Shown: piece after piece, positions 44,975 to 53,823 of the stretch | Layout of the letters: each line of letters starts with the position of its first letter | Position numbering within the stretch: the stretch's first letter is position 1 | Source: Paraburkholderia sp. BL25I1N1 | GTDB lineage: Bacteria; Pseudomonadota; Gammaproteobacteria; Burkholderiales; Burkholderiaceae | NCBI RefSeq assembly: GCF_003002025.1 | Contig: NZ_PVZB01000025.1 | Location: 62,001-126,000 of the forward strand | Reading direction: 5' to 3' | DNA length: 64,000 bases | Position numbers and translations under genes: made by a program | The notes under the pieces: model-generated | What the model saw: only the letters and a program-made list of their open reading frames with translations | Database searches by the model: none | What the model was told of the DNA's origin: nothing

Positions 44975-47467
44975 CTAACCGTATGCTTCGCCGATCAGAT
45001 CGCGCACCGCATCGAGCAGTGCTTCGTCATGAAAACTGCCTTTCGCCAGATAGTAGTCCGCGCCCGCGTTCAGTCCGGCGCGGCGGTCCTCCTCACGATC
45101 CTTGTACGAGACGATCATCACCGGCAGCGACTGCAACTGCGGATCGCGCTTGATGAGCGTGACGAGTTCGATGCCGTCCATGCGCGGCATATCGATGTCG
45201 GTAATGACGAGGTCGAAGTGCTCGCCGCGCACGGCGTTCCAGCCGTCCATGCCGTCGACGGCGATCGTCACGTCGTAACCGCGCGTAGCCAGCAGCTTGC
45301 GTTCGAGTTCGCGCACGGTGAGCGAATCGTCGACCACGAGTACGCGGCGTGTGGCACGCTGAGCCGCGCGCGCGACGCCGTGTTGCGTGTGCTTCAGATC
45401 GCCACCCGTCACGAGCCGTTCGACGGAGCGCAGCCAGTCGTCCACGTCGGCGATCAGCACGGGATCGCCGTTCTCCATCAACGCGCCGGCGGTGATGTTG
45501 CGGATCTTGCCGAGGCGCGGATCGAGCGGCTGCACCACAAGCATCCGCTCGCCGAGAAAGCGGTCGACCACCACGCCGTAGGTTTGCGAGCCGTCGCCGA
45601 TGACGATCATGCTGACGGTGCGGCTTTCGTCCGCGGGCGGCGCGGCATCGAGAATCTGATGCGCGGTGACGACGCCGATACGCCGGCCGGAAAAGGCGAT
45701 GTGCTGATGCCCTTCGAGCCATTCGATCTGCGTACGATCCACGTGCAGCGTACGGTTGACATGCGCCAGTGGCACCGCGTACGGCTCGCCGGCGACTTCG
45801 ATCAGCAGGCTGCGGATCACCGAAAGCGTCAATGGCAACTGCAGTTGCACACGCGTGCCGAGGCCGGGTTCATGCGTGATTCGCACCGAGCCGCGCACGC
45901 GTTTGACGATATCGTGCACGGCGTCGAGTCCGACCCCGCGGCCCGAGACTTCGGTTACCTGGTCGCGCAGCGAGAAGCCGGGCAGAAGCAGGAATTCGAG
46001 CAGCTCGGCTTCGGTTAGCCGTGCTACCGTTTCCTCGCTCGCGAGCTTCTTGCGCACGATCGACGCGCGCAAGGCGTCGAGATCGATGCCCGCGCCATCG
46101 TCGGAAACGGTGATGAGCAGTGCGCCGGCGGTGTGACGCGCGTCGAGCGTGAGCGTGCCTTCCTCCGGCTTGCCGCGCGCGAGGCGCACGGCGGGCGCTT
46201 CGATGCCGTGGTCGAGCGCGTTGCGCAGCATGTGGCCGAGCGGCGCTTCGAGCAGATCGAGTATGTCGCGATCCACTTGAGTCGATTCGCCGACCAGTTG
46301 CCAGCGGACTTTCTTGCCGAGCGAACGTGCGACGTCGCGCACCATTCGTGCGAGGCCGCTAGTGCCGTCACCGAACGGGCGCATGCGGCATTGCAGGGCG
46401 GCGTCGTAGAGTTGTTGCGACAGATGCGTCGAGCGGCGGTCGAAGCTCTCCAGATCGGCGAGACGCTCGGCCAGCAAATGCTGCGATTCGGCGGTGAGGC
46501 GGCGCACTTCTTCGAGCGCGGCCTGCGCGCGCGGATCGAGCTTGAGGTCGGCGAGCGTTTCGTGCAGTTGATCCAGCGCGCGAGTGCCGTCGCGTTGGAC
46601 GCGTTTGACACGCAGCATCGATTGCGCGAAGGGTTTCAGCCAGCGCGATTCGACCAGCGATTCGCCGGATAGCGAGAGCAGACGGTCGAGGTTGTCGGCG
46701 CGCACGCGCAACATGCGGCCGGGTTCGGTGGTCGGTGGGATGGCCGTGCTGTTCGACGCGGACGGGGCAGCGAGCGGGTCGTGCTGCTTCTGCGCGGGTG
46801 CGATGGCAGCGTGGTTGTCTTGTGTGGGCGCGGACGCAGCGTTGGACGGTGCCGCTTCAGCGCGCAGTGCATTGGCTAGCGCGTCGAATACGGCGTCGGG
46901 TTCGGGCTCCGCGGTCGGGATGGCTGGCGTGCCTTCGGCGCGCAGTGCGCGGGCTAAATCGTTGAACGCGGCATCAGGGTCCGGGACCGCATTTGCACCG
47001 GGAGCGATGGCAGACGGCTTGGCGACCGCAGCGATCGCCGGCGGCGTAGAGTCCCGCAGCATCGCCGCGCCATGCGGCGGCACACTCGCCATACGTGCCT
47101 GCAATGCCGCCACACACGCGCCGACCGCGTCGCGAGCCGACTCGTCTTCATCGTTGCCGATGCGCGCGACGATATCCACCCCGCGCAGCAACTCGTCGAT
47201 CCAGGCCGCGTCGAGCAACGCACGCCCTTCCTGCGCGGCGACGAAGCAATCCTCCATCGCATGCGCAAGTTCGACACCAACCTGCACGCCGACAATGCGC
47301 GCGGCGCCCTTCAACGAATGCGCGGCCCGCATGCAGGCCTCGAGCGCGGCGGCATCGCGCGGCGCGCGGTCGAGGGCGAGCAGGCCGTCGTTGAGCACGC
47401 GCGCCTGGGTCCGCGCTTCTTCGCGGAACAGATCGATCAGCGACGGGCGGCGCGGGTCGTCCGTCAT
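44975..47467 (-). CDS. wspE: Hybrid chemotaxis-type histidine kinase WspE
   Basis: 830 residues from ATG 47467, overlapping the wspD stop by 4 bp. Order: HPt domain (phospho-His50 in RAAHSLKG), Ala/Pro-rich linker, dimerisation and HATPase region (RNALDHGIEAP), CheW-like domain, C-terminal receiver (Asp near 757 in DLVITDIDMPRMDG). It phosphorylates WspR and WspF in response to WspA. The linker contains a tandem repeat of a ~15-residue amphipathic motif (PDAAFNDLARALRAE and PDAVFDALANALRAE). Confidence 0.95.
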   Translation of the reverse strand: MTDDPRRPSLIDLFREEARTQARVLNDGLLALDRAPRDAAALEACMRAAHSLKGAARIVGVQVGVELAHAMEDCFVAAQEGRALLDAAWIDELLRGVDIVARIGNDEDESARDAVGACVAALQARMASVPPHGAAMLRDSTPPAIAAVAKPSAIAPGANAVPDPDAAFNDLARALRAEGTPAIPTAEPEPDAVFDALANALRAEAAPSNAASAPTQDNHAAIAPAQKQHDPLAAPSASNSTAIPPTTEPGRMLRVRADNLDRLLSLSGESLVESRWLKPFAQSMLRVKRVQRDGTRALDQLHETLADLKLDPRAQAALEEVRRLTAESQHLLAERLADLESFDRRSTHLSQQLYDAALQCRMRPFGDGTSGLARMVRDVARSLGKKVRWQLVGESTQVDRDILDLLEAPLGHMLRNALDHGIEAPAVRLARGKPEEGTLTLDARHTAGALLITVSDDGAGIDLDALRASIVRKKLASEETVARLTEAELLEFLLLPGFSLRDQVTEVSGRGVGLDAVHDIVKRVRGSVRITHEPGLGTRVQLQLPLTLSVIRSLLIEVAGEPYAVPLAHVNRTLHVDRTQIEWLEGHQHIAFSGRRIGVVTAHQILDAAPPADESRTVSMIVIGDGSQTYGVVVDRFLGERMLVVQPLDPRLGKIRNITAGALMENGDPVLIADVDDWLRSVERLVTGGDLKHTQHGVARAAQRATRRVLVVDDSLTVRELERKLLATRGYDVTIAVDGMDGWNAVRGEHFDLVITDIDMPRMDGIELVTLIKRDPQLQSLPVMIVSYKDREEDRRAGLNAGADYYLAKGSFHDEALLDAVRDLIGEAYG

Positions 47468-48144
47468 CCGAGACTCCGGTTCAAGGTGTCGAAGAGCGCG
47501 TCGGCGTCGAGCAGGCCGACGCTCATGCCACGCCACGGCGCGACTGCGCGCGTATGCGCAGCGGCGGCATGCGAGAGCGTGGCGGGCGGCGCGCAAAAGC
47601 TGGCCGTCGCGATCCGGTGCACGCCGTCGACCTGATCCACCGGGAACACGGCGTGTTTCTCAGCGCGCGAGACAACGAGGAAACGCGGCAGATCGTGACG
47701 CGCTCGATCGTCGCGTGCGGCGGCGCCGGTTTCGAAGCCGAGCAGGTGCGCGAGCGACAGGCACACGAGCAACTCGCCCTGCACGTTCACTACGCCCAAC
47801 ACCGCGCGATGCTGCCGATGCGGCAACGTATGAATCGGCCGCGTCTGCACGATGCGTTTGAAGATCGGCGTGGGCAGCGCGAGCCATTCGTCACCGATGC
47901 GAAAGACGAGGAACGATTCGCTCGCGCTTTGCGCATCCTGCTGCGGTCGTGCCCGCGCGCGCATGTCATGCTGCGAGAGATCCACCAGGGGAATCGGCCG
48001 TTCCAGCAGTTTGGCCGCGGCCGTTTCGAACACCGGGCAATTGAGGCAGCGCACGTACTCGACAAGACGCTCGCACGACGAGTCGCCGCGCACGCCGATG
48101 CGATTCCAGCAATCGTCGAAGCTCGCCGTCTGCGCATCAGCCAC
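47464..48144 (-). CDS. wspD: CheW-like coupling protein WspD
   Basis: 226 residues. A WspD-type N-terminus with clustered cysteines (FDDCWNRIG, SSCERLVEY, CLNCPVFE) precedes a CheW domain (about 85-225, VLGVVNVQGELLVCLSL). It couples WspA to the WspE kinase. Its start overlaps the end of wspC by 8 bp and its stop overlaps wspE by 4 bp. Confidence 0.93.
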   Translation of the reverse strand: MADAQTASFDDCWNRIGVRGDSSCERLVEYVRCLNCPVFETAAAKLLERPIPLVDLSQHDMRARARPQQDAQSASESFLVFRIGDEWLALPTPIFKRIVQTRPIHTLPHRQHRAVLGVVNVQGELLVCLSLAHLLGFETGAAARDDRARHDLPRFLVVSRAEKHAVFPVDQVDGVHRIATASFCAPPATLSHAAAAHTRAVAPWRGMSVGLLDADALFDTLNRSLG

Positions 48145-49561
48145 GTTGCGCTCCCTGCGCGCGCGTCGCGCGTTGCATCAACAGGCGCGCACCGTTGCGG
48201 TCGCCCTCGAGTTCGAGCAAAGTCGCGAGATGCGCGAGCGCTTCCGCGTGCTGAGGATCGAGATACAGCGCCTTGCGATACTGGCTGCGCGCGAGGTTCG
48301 CGTCGCCGTTGGCATCCGCCAGAACGCCGAGCAGGTAAAACGCGTCGGCGTGCGGGGCGTGGTGTTCCAGATAGGCGTTGATCGCCGTGGCCGCTTCCGC
48401 GAGGCGGCCGGCGTCGGCCAGCGCGTGCGCGGCTCGCAATGTGTCGCGTGCCGCGTTGATTGGCGCGGTGATTGGCGGCAACGGCGAGTTGTGTGCCGAC
48501 GACGTGGCGGCGGGCATCGGCGTCTTGCGCGCGTGTGTCGCGCCGTTGTCACGCGGTGTGAACTGCGTTGCACCGCTGAACGGCGTACGCGCAACCGGAT
48601 CGGGCCACGCGAAAGGCTCCGCGGAAAACACTGGCGGCGGCGAGAGCGCGGGAACGTGCGAATGCGTCATCGCGAGTGCGGCGGCCGTGGCGAGTGGTGC
48701 GGTGTGCCAGCTATTCCACTGCGTTTCCTCGGGCACGCTGTGATGAAACGCGAAGGCTAGCGGGATCTTCGCGGACTGCATCCCGTAGCGCATCAGCAGC
48801 CCGGTTTCCGCAGGGCCGACGAACAGCGTGCCGTTTTCGGCCAGCACGCTGGCGAGCGCCTGCAAGGCTTTTTGTTGCGCGTCGCGGTCGAAGTAAATCA
48901 GCACGTTCCGGCAGAACACGAAGTCGTAGACACCGAGCGACGATGCGTCAAGCTGCATCAGATTGGCGCGCGAGAAACGCACCGTTTCGACGATGCGCGG
49001 AGCGAGACGCCAGCCGTCTTCAGTGCGCGTGAAGTGCGCATCGCGAAACGGAAACGCATTGCCGCGAAACGAGTTGCGTCCATAGACAGCGCGTTGTGCG
49101 ACGGCGAGCGAGCGGTCGCTGATATCCATTGCGTCGATGCGCAACTGGGCGGCATTAATGCCTGCGTCGAGCAGCGTCATCGCGATCGTGTACGGTTCTT
49201 CTCCGGTCGAGCAAGGCAGGCTCAGAACGCGCAGCGGCAATGCATCGCCGCGCTCGGCGAGACGTTCATGCGCGAGTCGCGCGAGTGCCTTGAACGCTTC
49301 GGCGTCGCGATAGAACCATGTCTCCGGCACGACGACGGTTTCGATCAACGCCTGCACCATCGAAGGTGAACCTTGCGCGGCTTCCCAATAGTCGTTGAGC
49401 GTGGCCTTGGCGTGGCCATCCGCACACCACGCCGCCGCGCGCTGATCGACCGCGCGCTCGATCGCGCTATGGCCGAGCGATGCCGCATCGAGCCCGATCG
49501 TCCTATGCAACAGTTCGGCGAAGCGTCGATAGAGCGGTGCGTTGTCGTGATGCGCGTTCAT
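48137..49561 (-). CDS. wspC: CheR-like methyltransferase with TPR tail, WspC
   Basis: 474 residues. The CheR SAM-methyltransferase domain fills about residues 1-270: VLSLPCSTGEEPYTIAM is the SAM site, FVFCRNVLIYFD the conserved CheR motif. A Pro/Ala-rich linker follows. Two or three TPR repeats end the protein (about 370-470, DAFYLLGVLADANGDANLA). It methylates WspA and opposes WspF. Its stop and the next gene overlap. Confidence 0.94.
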   Translation of the reverse strand: MNAHHDNAPLYRRFAELLHRTIGLDAASLGHSAIERAVDQRAAAWCADGHAKATLNDYWEAAQGSPSMVQALIETVVVPETWFYRDAEAFKALARLAHERLAERGDALPLRVLSLPCSTGEEPYTIAMTLLDAGINAAQLRIDAMDISDRSLAVAQRAVYGRNSFRGNAFPFRDAHFTRTEDGWRLAPRIVETVRFSRANLMQLDASSLGVYDFVFCRNVLIYFDRDAQQKALQALASVLAENGTLFVGPAETGLLMRYGMQSAKIPLAFAFHHSVPEETQWNSWHTAPLATAAALAMTHSHVPALSPPPVFSAEPFAWPDPVARTPFSGATQFTPRDNGATHARKTPMPAATSSAHNSPLPPITAPINAARDTLRAAHALADAGRLAEAATAINAYLEHHAPHADAFYLLGVLADANGDANLARSQYRKALYLDPQHAEALAHLATLLELEGDRNGARLLMQRATRAQGAQRG

Positions 49562-50022
49562 GCGTGCGCCTCGGGAAAGAGCAGCGCTTTGACGTCGTCC
49601 GGCAGCAGATGCTCAACGCGAATCCACTGCACGAGACCGCCCGCTTCGCTCGCGACCGGGCCGAGATAACGCGCGTGCGGCATGTCGAGTCCGGCATCGT
49701 GAAACGCCGTCACGTCCAGTCGAATCGTGCGCGTCGCGCCTTCGAGCAGCAGCGCGAGCAGACGCGTCGTGCCCGCATGCGGATAGCGCACCAGCACGAT
49801 GCGCGTCGACATCAGTTGCGCGGCGGAACGGCCGAGCGCAAGCGCCGGCAGATCGATCAGCGGCAACGGCGCGCCTTCGTGATCGAGCACGCCCGCGACC
49901 CACGACGGCGCGCCGGGGATCGTCTTCGGCGGCGACTGTGGCGTGAGCGGCATCAGACGCTCCACCTGCGTCGCGTCGATCACGTACCGTTCGCTATCGA
50001 GCGTGAAGAGGATGAAGAGCAT
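49558..50022 (-). CDS. wspB: CheW-like coupling protein WspB
   Basis: 154 residues, a stand-alone CheW domain (MLFILFTLDSERYVIDATQV at the N-terminus, VAGVLDHEGAPLPLIDLPAL in the core). It joins WspA and WspE in the receptor array; Wsp systems use two CheW proteins, B and D. It overlaps wspC by 4 bp and lies 64 bp downstream of wspA. Confidence 0.93.
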   Translation of the reverse strand: MLFILFTLDSERYVIDATQVERLMPLTPQSPPKTIPGAPSWVAGVLDHEGAPLPLIDLPALALGRSAAQLMSTRIVLVRYPHAGTTRLLALLLEGATRTIRLDVTAFHDAGLDMPHARYLGPVASEAGGLVQWIRVEHLLPDDVKALLFPEAHA

Positions 50023-50086
50023 CGGCGTGTGCGAGAGCGATGGATGGGCGTACGGGTATCGGTGTCCGGCGGCGCCGCGTGGCGCG

Positions 50087-51718
50087 TCAGGCCGTCACCT
50101 TGAAGCGCGACACGCCGGTGCGCAGACTGTTGGCGACGTGCGTCAGATCGTCGATCGCCTGGGTCGACTGGCGCAGCGACTCCGCCGTCTGCTGCGCGGC
50201 CTCCGAGAGTTGCGTCAGCGCCTGGGTGATCTGCTCGGCGCCGGTGGCCTGCGTCTGCATGCCCTCGTTGACCATCGAGAAACGAGGCGCCAGTTGCTGC
50301 ACCTGCTGGATGATCTGCGTGAGATGGCCGCCGACGTTCTGCACGTCGAGCATGCCGCGCCGCACTTCTTCGGAGAACTTGTCCATGCCCATCACGCCGG
50401 CGGCCACCGCGGACTGGATTTCCTTGACCATCTGTTCGATGTCGTAGGTCGCCACGGCGGTCTGATCGGCGAGGCGGCGAATTTCGGTTGCCACAACCGC
50501 GAAGCCGCGGCCGTATTCGCCGGCTTTTTCCGCTTCGATCGCCGCGTTCAGCGAGAGCAGGTTAGTCTGGTCCGCAACCTTGGTGATGGTGGCGACGACC
50601 TGATTGATGTTGCTGGCCTTCTCGTTGAGGATCGCGAGCTTCGCGTTGACCGAGCCGGCCGCTTCCATCACGAGGCGCATGGTTTCTTCCATGCGCGCGA
50701 GACCGGCGTGACCGGTGCCCGCGAGCGCCGCCGACTGGCCGGCCACTTCGGACACTTCGTTCATGGTGCGCAGCAGATCGCGCGAGGTCGCGAAGATTTC
50801 ACGCGACGTGGCGCCGATCTCCGTGGTGGTAGCAGCAGTCTCGTTCGCCGTGGCTTGCTGTTCGCGCGAGGTCGCGGCGATTTCCGTCACAGACGTGGTC
50901 ACCTGCACCGCCGATTTCTGCGCCTGGCCGACCAGCGCGGTGAGTTCGTCGGTCATGCGGTTGAAGCCCGCTTCGAGCGCGCCGATTTCGTCCGCGCGAT
51001 TCAGTTGCAGACGCTGGGTCAGGTCGCCCGTGCGCATCACGTCGACGACGCGGAGCACTTTGGCCATTGGCGTAGTGACCGCGCGCAGCAGCCAGTATCC
51101 GGCCAGCACGGCCGCGATAGCGGCGAGCAACAGCATGACGAGCAACACTACGCGGGTTGCCTCGACCGAATTGCGGATGCTTTCGGCGGCTTTGTCGGCT
51201 GAGGCTTTGTTGATTTCGACCAGTTTGCGCACCGAGAGGCGGCCCGCTTCCCAGATCGGCGTCAGTTGTGTGTTGAAGACGCGCACGGCGTTCTCTTTCG
51301 AGCTCGGCAGAGCATTCAGCAGCGCCGCCTGGATCGGCAGGTACTGCGTGTGTTGCTGGCGGAAGTCGTTGAAGAACTCACGATCGGTGTCGCGGAAGAT
51401 GGTCGCGCCGTAGTCGCCGAACAGCTTCTGCAGCGTTTGCTCGGTCTCCTGCAAACGATCGGTGTCGCGCTTGATGGACTCGGGGTCCGCGTCCACGTAA
51501 ATGAGGCGCTGTGTGACGGTGTAGTTCTCGAACCAGGCCGCGCGCATCGCAGTCGCGTAGTAGAGGCCGGGCATCGAATCTTCCTGCTGGCTCTTCGCGT
51601 CGCGGTCGATGCCGCCGAGCTGCTCGAAAGTGACGATCGCCATTGCCAGCATCACGATCAGCACGATCCCAAAGCTGCACAGAATTCGTTGCCGGATGGT
51701 CCATTGTTTCACGCGCAC
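50087..51718 (-). CDS. wspA: Methyl-accepting receptor WspA
   Basis: 543 residues from GTG 51718 (AAGGGG upstream; a second GTG two codons later is possible). Two transmembrane helices (about 12-33 and 188-211) flank a periplasmic four-helix domain. A HAMP domain (about 212-265) and a long signalling coiled coil follow. The hairpin tip VVATEIRRLADQTAVATYDI is the WspA-type sequence. In Pseudomonas the receptor responds to surface contact or envelope stress and forms lateral clusters. It is the first gene of the operon; the promoter should lie in 51,719-51,900 but none was convincing. Confidence 0.95.
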   Translation of the reverse strand: MRVKQWTIRQRILCSFGIVLIVMLAMAIVTFEQLGGIDRDAKSQQEDSMPGLYYATAMRAAWFENYTVTQRLIYVDADPESIKRDTDRLQETEQTLQKLFGDYGATIFRDTDREFFNDFRQQHTQYLPIQAALLNALPSSKENAVRVFNTQLTPIWEAGRLSVRKLVEINKASADKAAESIRNSVEATRVVLLVMLLLAAIAAVLAGYWLLRAVTTPMAKVLRVVDVMRTGDLTQRLQLNRADEIGALEAGFNRMTDELTALVGQAQKSAVQVTTSVTEIAATSREQQATANETAATTTEIGATSREIFATSRDLLRTMNEVSEVAGQSAALAGTGHAGLARMEETMRLVMEAAGSVNAKLAILNEKASNINQVVATITKVADQTNLLSLNAAIEAEKAGEYGRGFAVVATEIRRLADQTAVATYDIEQMVKEIQSAVAAGVMGMDKFSEEVRRGMLDVQNVGGHLTQIIQQVQQLAPRFSMVNEGMQTQATGAEQITQALTQLSEAAQQTAESLRQSTQAIDDLTHVANSLRTGVSRFKVTA

Positions 51719-51910
51719 GCCCCTTACTTTTTCGCTTGTCTCGACCCGTGCTGTCGATGTGGTCCGACCTGCTATCGACGGGCTGGAAAAGCTTTGCGGG
51801 TTGTCAGAACTATCCGACAGGTTATGCGGCGAATTTTACATTGATCGGTGGAATGGGGTAGCGGGGTATCGCCCTGGCGCGCACGGGGCGCGCATGCAGC
51901 GTACGCTGAA

Positions 51911-52726
51911 TCAGCTTTGGGACTTCTTGGTATCGCGCGTGATCTGCCGGATGCTTGTCTCCGGTGTCGGCAACGCTTCTGGCATGGTTCCACCAAGTTC
52001 ACGGATGGTGTCGCGGACTTTGCCGCCCACCTCAAAATGCGTCTGATTGGCTTGCCGCTTGCCTTGCACACCGTCGCGGCGCAATTTCTCCTCCGTTTGC
52101 GTCGCGCGGAAAAGATTGGCGGCTAGCTCGGTGCTGCCCATATGGTCGAGAATCTTCTGACTCTTTTTCAAACTCTTGCGCGCGTGGATGTCTTTCGCGC
52201 CCAAGCCACCATAGAGGCCGCGATAGCCGTGATCCTGGAAGACTGCATAATCGAGTGTGGTTTGGACGCCGGCACTGCGGGCGGTTGCGCTTAGTTTCTT
52301 GTTGTGAAGAGTGAGTTCACCGCGCAGCATCAGGCGACGCTGATCCTCCACCATACTGGCAAAAGCCTTGCCGTCACCGATTTCCTGACGTCTGGTCTGA
52401 ATCGCAAAGTATGTTTGGCCGTTTGCGATGACGGGCTTCGACGGATCACCATTCTGTACGACGAGATAGCACGCATATCGCGAGAGGCGGAAGTCTTCGA
52501 CCGTGCGTTGCGCGCCGGAGCCGAGGCCGACCATTTTTCCCACTTGGGAAAAATGGTCGGAAACGCTGTGGCCCGAGCGCTTGCACGCCTCGCTTGCCTT
52601 CCCGATGACGCGCCTGAACTTGTCCCACGTTGCATATTCGAGAAGCGGCTGAAGCTCTCGCGCTGACCAGAACTCGACATTGTGTTCGCTGAATTGCTTG
52701 ATGCCGTCGAAAGTGTGATTCGTCAT
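51911..52726 (-). CDS. dinD: DNA damage-inducible protein D (DinD-like)
   Basis: 271 residues. The N-terminal BRO-N-like segment (FWSARELQPLLEYATWDKF, LSRYACYLVVQNGDPSKPVI) and the following region match the DinD family. E. coli DinD is SOS-induced and inhibits RecA filament activities. GC is lower than in the neighbouring wsp genes, and the gene lies among accessory genes, so it was probably acquired. No CTGT-N8-ACAG LexA box was found in the ~100 bp upstream. Confidence 0.88.
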   Translation of the reverse strand: MTNHTFDGIKQFSEHNVEFWSARELQPLLEYATWDKFRRVIGKASEACKRSGHSVSDHFSQVGKMVGLGSGAQRTVEDFRLSRYACYLVVQNGDPSKPVIANGQTYFAIQTRRQEIGDGKAFASMVEDQRRLMLRGELTLHNKKLSATARSAGVQTTLDYAVFQDHGYRGLYGGLGAKDIHARKSLKKSQKILDHMGSTELAANLFRATQTEEKLRRDGVQGKRQANQTHFEVGGKVRDTIRELGGTMPEALPTPETSIRQITRDTKKSQS

Positions 52727-53013
52727 AGTGGCCCCCTTGGTTCGTTACGTGGACAGCCGTGCCGATGCGTGACATCCGGCAACCTCACATCGATTTTATG
52801 AACGGGGCTTCGACTAGGCCATCAGACACCGGAGATCAACGCGTCAGGATTATCGTCGGCTGAAGCAGTGCTTTCCTACGCCGGCAGGCAACGTGGGCCG
52901 CCGTGCACCGATGTACCGCGTTACACGGGTAATGTCCCGTTACCACTTGCAGCATCTATTTCTGCGCGCGCCCGCCACAATCCGTTCCATGCCTGAACGG
53001 CGAGGAGTCAAAC
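52727..53013. other. Intergenic region between divergent dinD and a secreted-protein gene
   Basis: No gene is supported in these 287 bp. A repeated CGTTACAC/CGTTACCAC with an enclosed ACGGG/CCCGT dyad lies at about 52,919-52,950. It could be a regulator site for the downstream secreted protein. A GAGGAG ribosome-binding site precedes the ATG at 53014. Confidence 0.35.
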
Positions 53014-53340
53014 ATGAAAAAGATCGCAGTGGCGTTGGTGATGGTGGGAAGTCTGAGCGTGGCCGGGCAAGCATCGGCGCATGGCAATGGCGGCGATGTC
53101 GTCGGTGCGCTGATCGGCGGGGCCGTGCTCGGGGCGGTGGTGACCTCCGTGCTGAGTCCGGCGCCCGTGGTGGCTTACCAGCAGCCCGTGTACGCGCAGC
53201 CGGCGTATCAGCCCGCGCCGGTCTATGCGCAAGCGCCGCCGGGATACTGCTATGACCAATACCAACAGGCCTATGTGGCGTGCGGTGCGCCACCGCCGCC
53301 GGCTCAATACGGCTATCCGCAGCCCCAGCCGGGTTGGTAA
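53014..53340 (+). CDS. Small secreted glycine-zipper, Pro/Tyr/Gln-rich envelope protein
   Basis: 108 residues. A signal peptide (about 1-22, ending ASA) is followed by a glycine-zipper-like segment (GDVVGALIGGAVLGAVVTSV) that could insert in a membrane. A low-complexity Pro/Tyr/Gln/Ala tail holds two cysteines (GYCYDQYQQAYVACG). Such proteins are common in Burkholderiaceae and of unknown function. A GAGGAG RBS is present. Confidence 0.75.
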   Translation: MKKIAVALVMVGSLSVAGQASAHGNGGDVVGALIGGAVLGAVVTSVLSPAPVVAYQQPVYAQPAYQPAPVYAQAPPGYCYDQYQQAYVACGAPPPPAQYGYPQPQPGW

Positions 53341-53381
53341 TCAATCGCAGAGCGCACGCATGGTCGTGCGCGCCCACAGAC

Positions 53382-53413
53382 AAAAAGGCCGTCGTGTTAC
53401 GCGACGGCCTTTC
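53382..53413. terminator. Bidirectional intrinsic terminator
   Basis: AAGGCCGTCG (53385-53394) pairs perfectly with CGACGGCCTT (53402-53411) around a 7-nt loop, with A-rich and T-rich flanks. It serves the secreted-protein gene (+) and the small membrane protein gene (-) that converge here. Confidence 0.8.
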
Positions 53414-53428
53414 CATTTCAAGCGCGAC

Positions 53429-53590
53429 TCAGTGCCTGTGATGCAACCACTCCGCATAGTGCGTGTCGAGCCAGCGCTCGAGTCTTTGAGGCTTTGTCTT
53501 CTGGTGATAGTGGGACGCGGCCCAGATAGCAACGCCGACCAGCAACATGACAGCAGGCCCCAGCAAATAAGCGATCAACGATTCAGACAT
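53429..53590 (-). CDS. 53-residue single-pass membrane protein
   Basis: The minus strand reads ATG at 53590 with GGAGGC five bases upstream and runs 53 codons to TGA at 53429. A hydrophobic helix (about residues 5-25, IAYLLGPAVMLLVGVAIWAA) is followed by a basic, His/Trp-rich tail (HYHQKTKPQRLERWLDTHY). A strong terminator lies 16 bp after the stop. RBS, topology and terminator together support a real small gene. No family is recognised. Confidence 0.65.
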   Translation of the reverse strand: MSESLIAYLLGPAVMLLVGVAIWAASHYHQKTKPQRLERWLDTHYAEWLHHRH

Positions 53591-53771
53591 GGGAGCCTCC
53601 GTATCGAGTTGCGTCCACGCTTCAGTTTAGGCGATGAAACGCGGGAGAAAAGGTCCGCGTGTTGCGATTGTGGCCGGCGGCTTAGCGGCGCCTTATCGCT
53701 CACTCTTGAAACCTAGTAAAAAATAGAATTTCTTATTTCGAGCAGGAACTTGGGTTGGATGCGAAGTGATT

Positions 53772-53782
53772 TGTGTACCAAA
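53772..53782 (+). repeat. 11-bp direct repeat, left copy, near the integrase
   Basis: TGTGTACCAAA occurs here, 42 bp beyond the integrase stop, and again exactly at 55089-55099, 51 bp before the integrase start. Possible attachment core or arm-type site. Confidence 0.4.
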
Positions 53783-53823
53783 AAACCGCATGTTTGGAAG
53801 GCGGGGCGCCCGACGAGGTAGCT

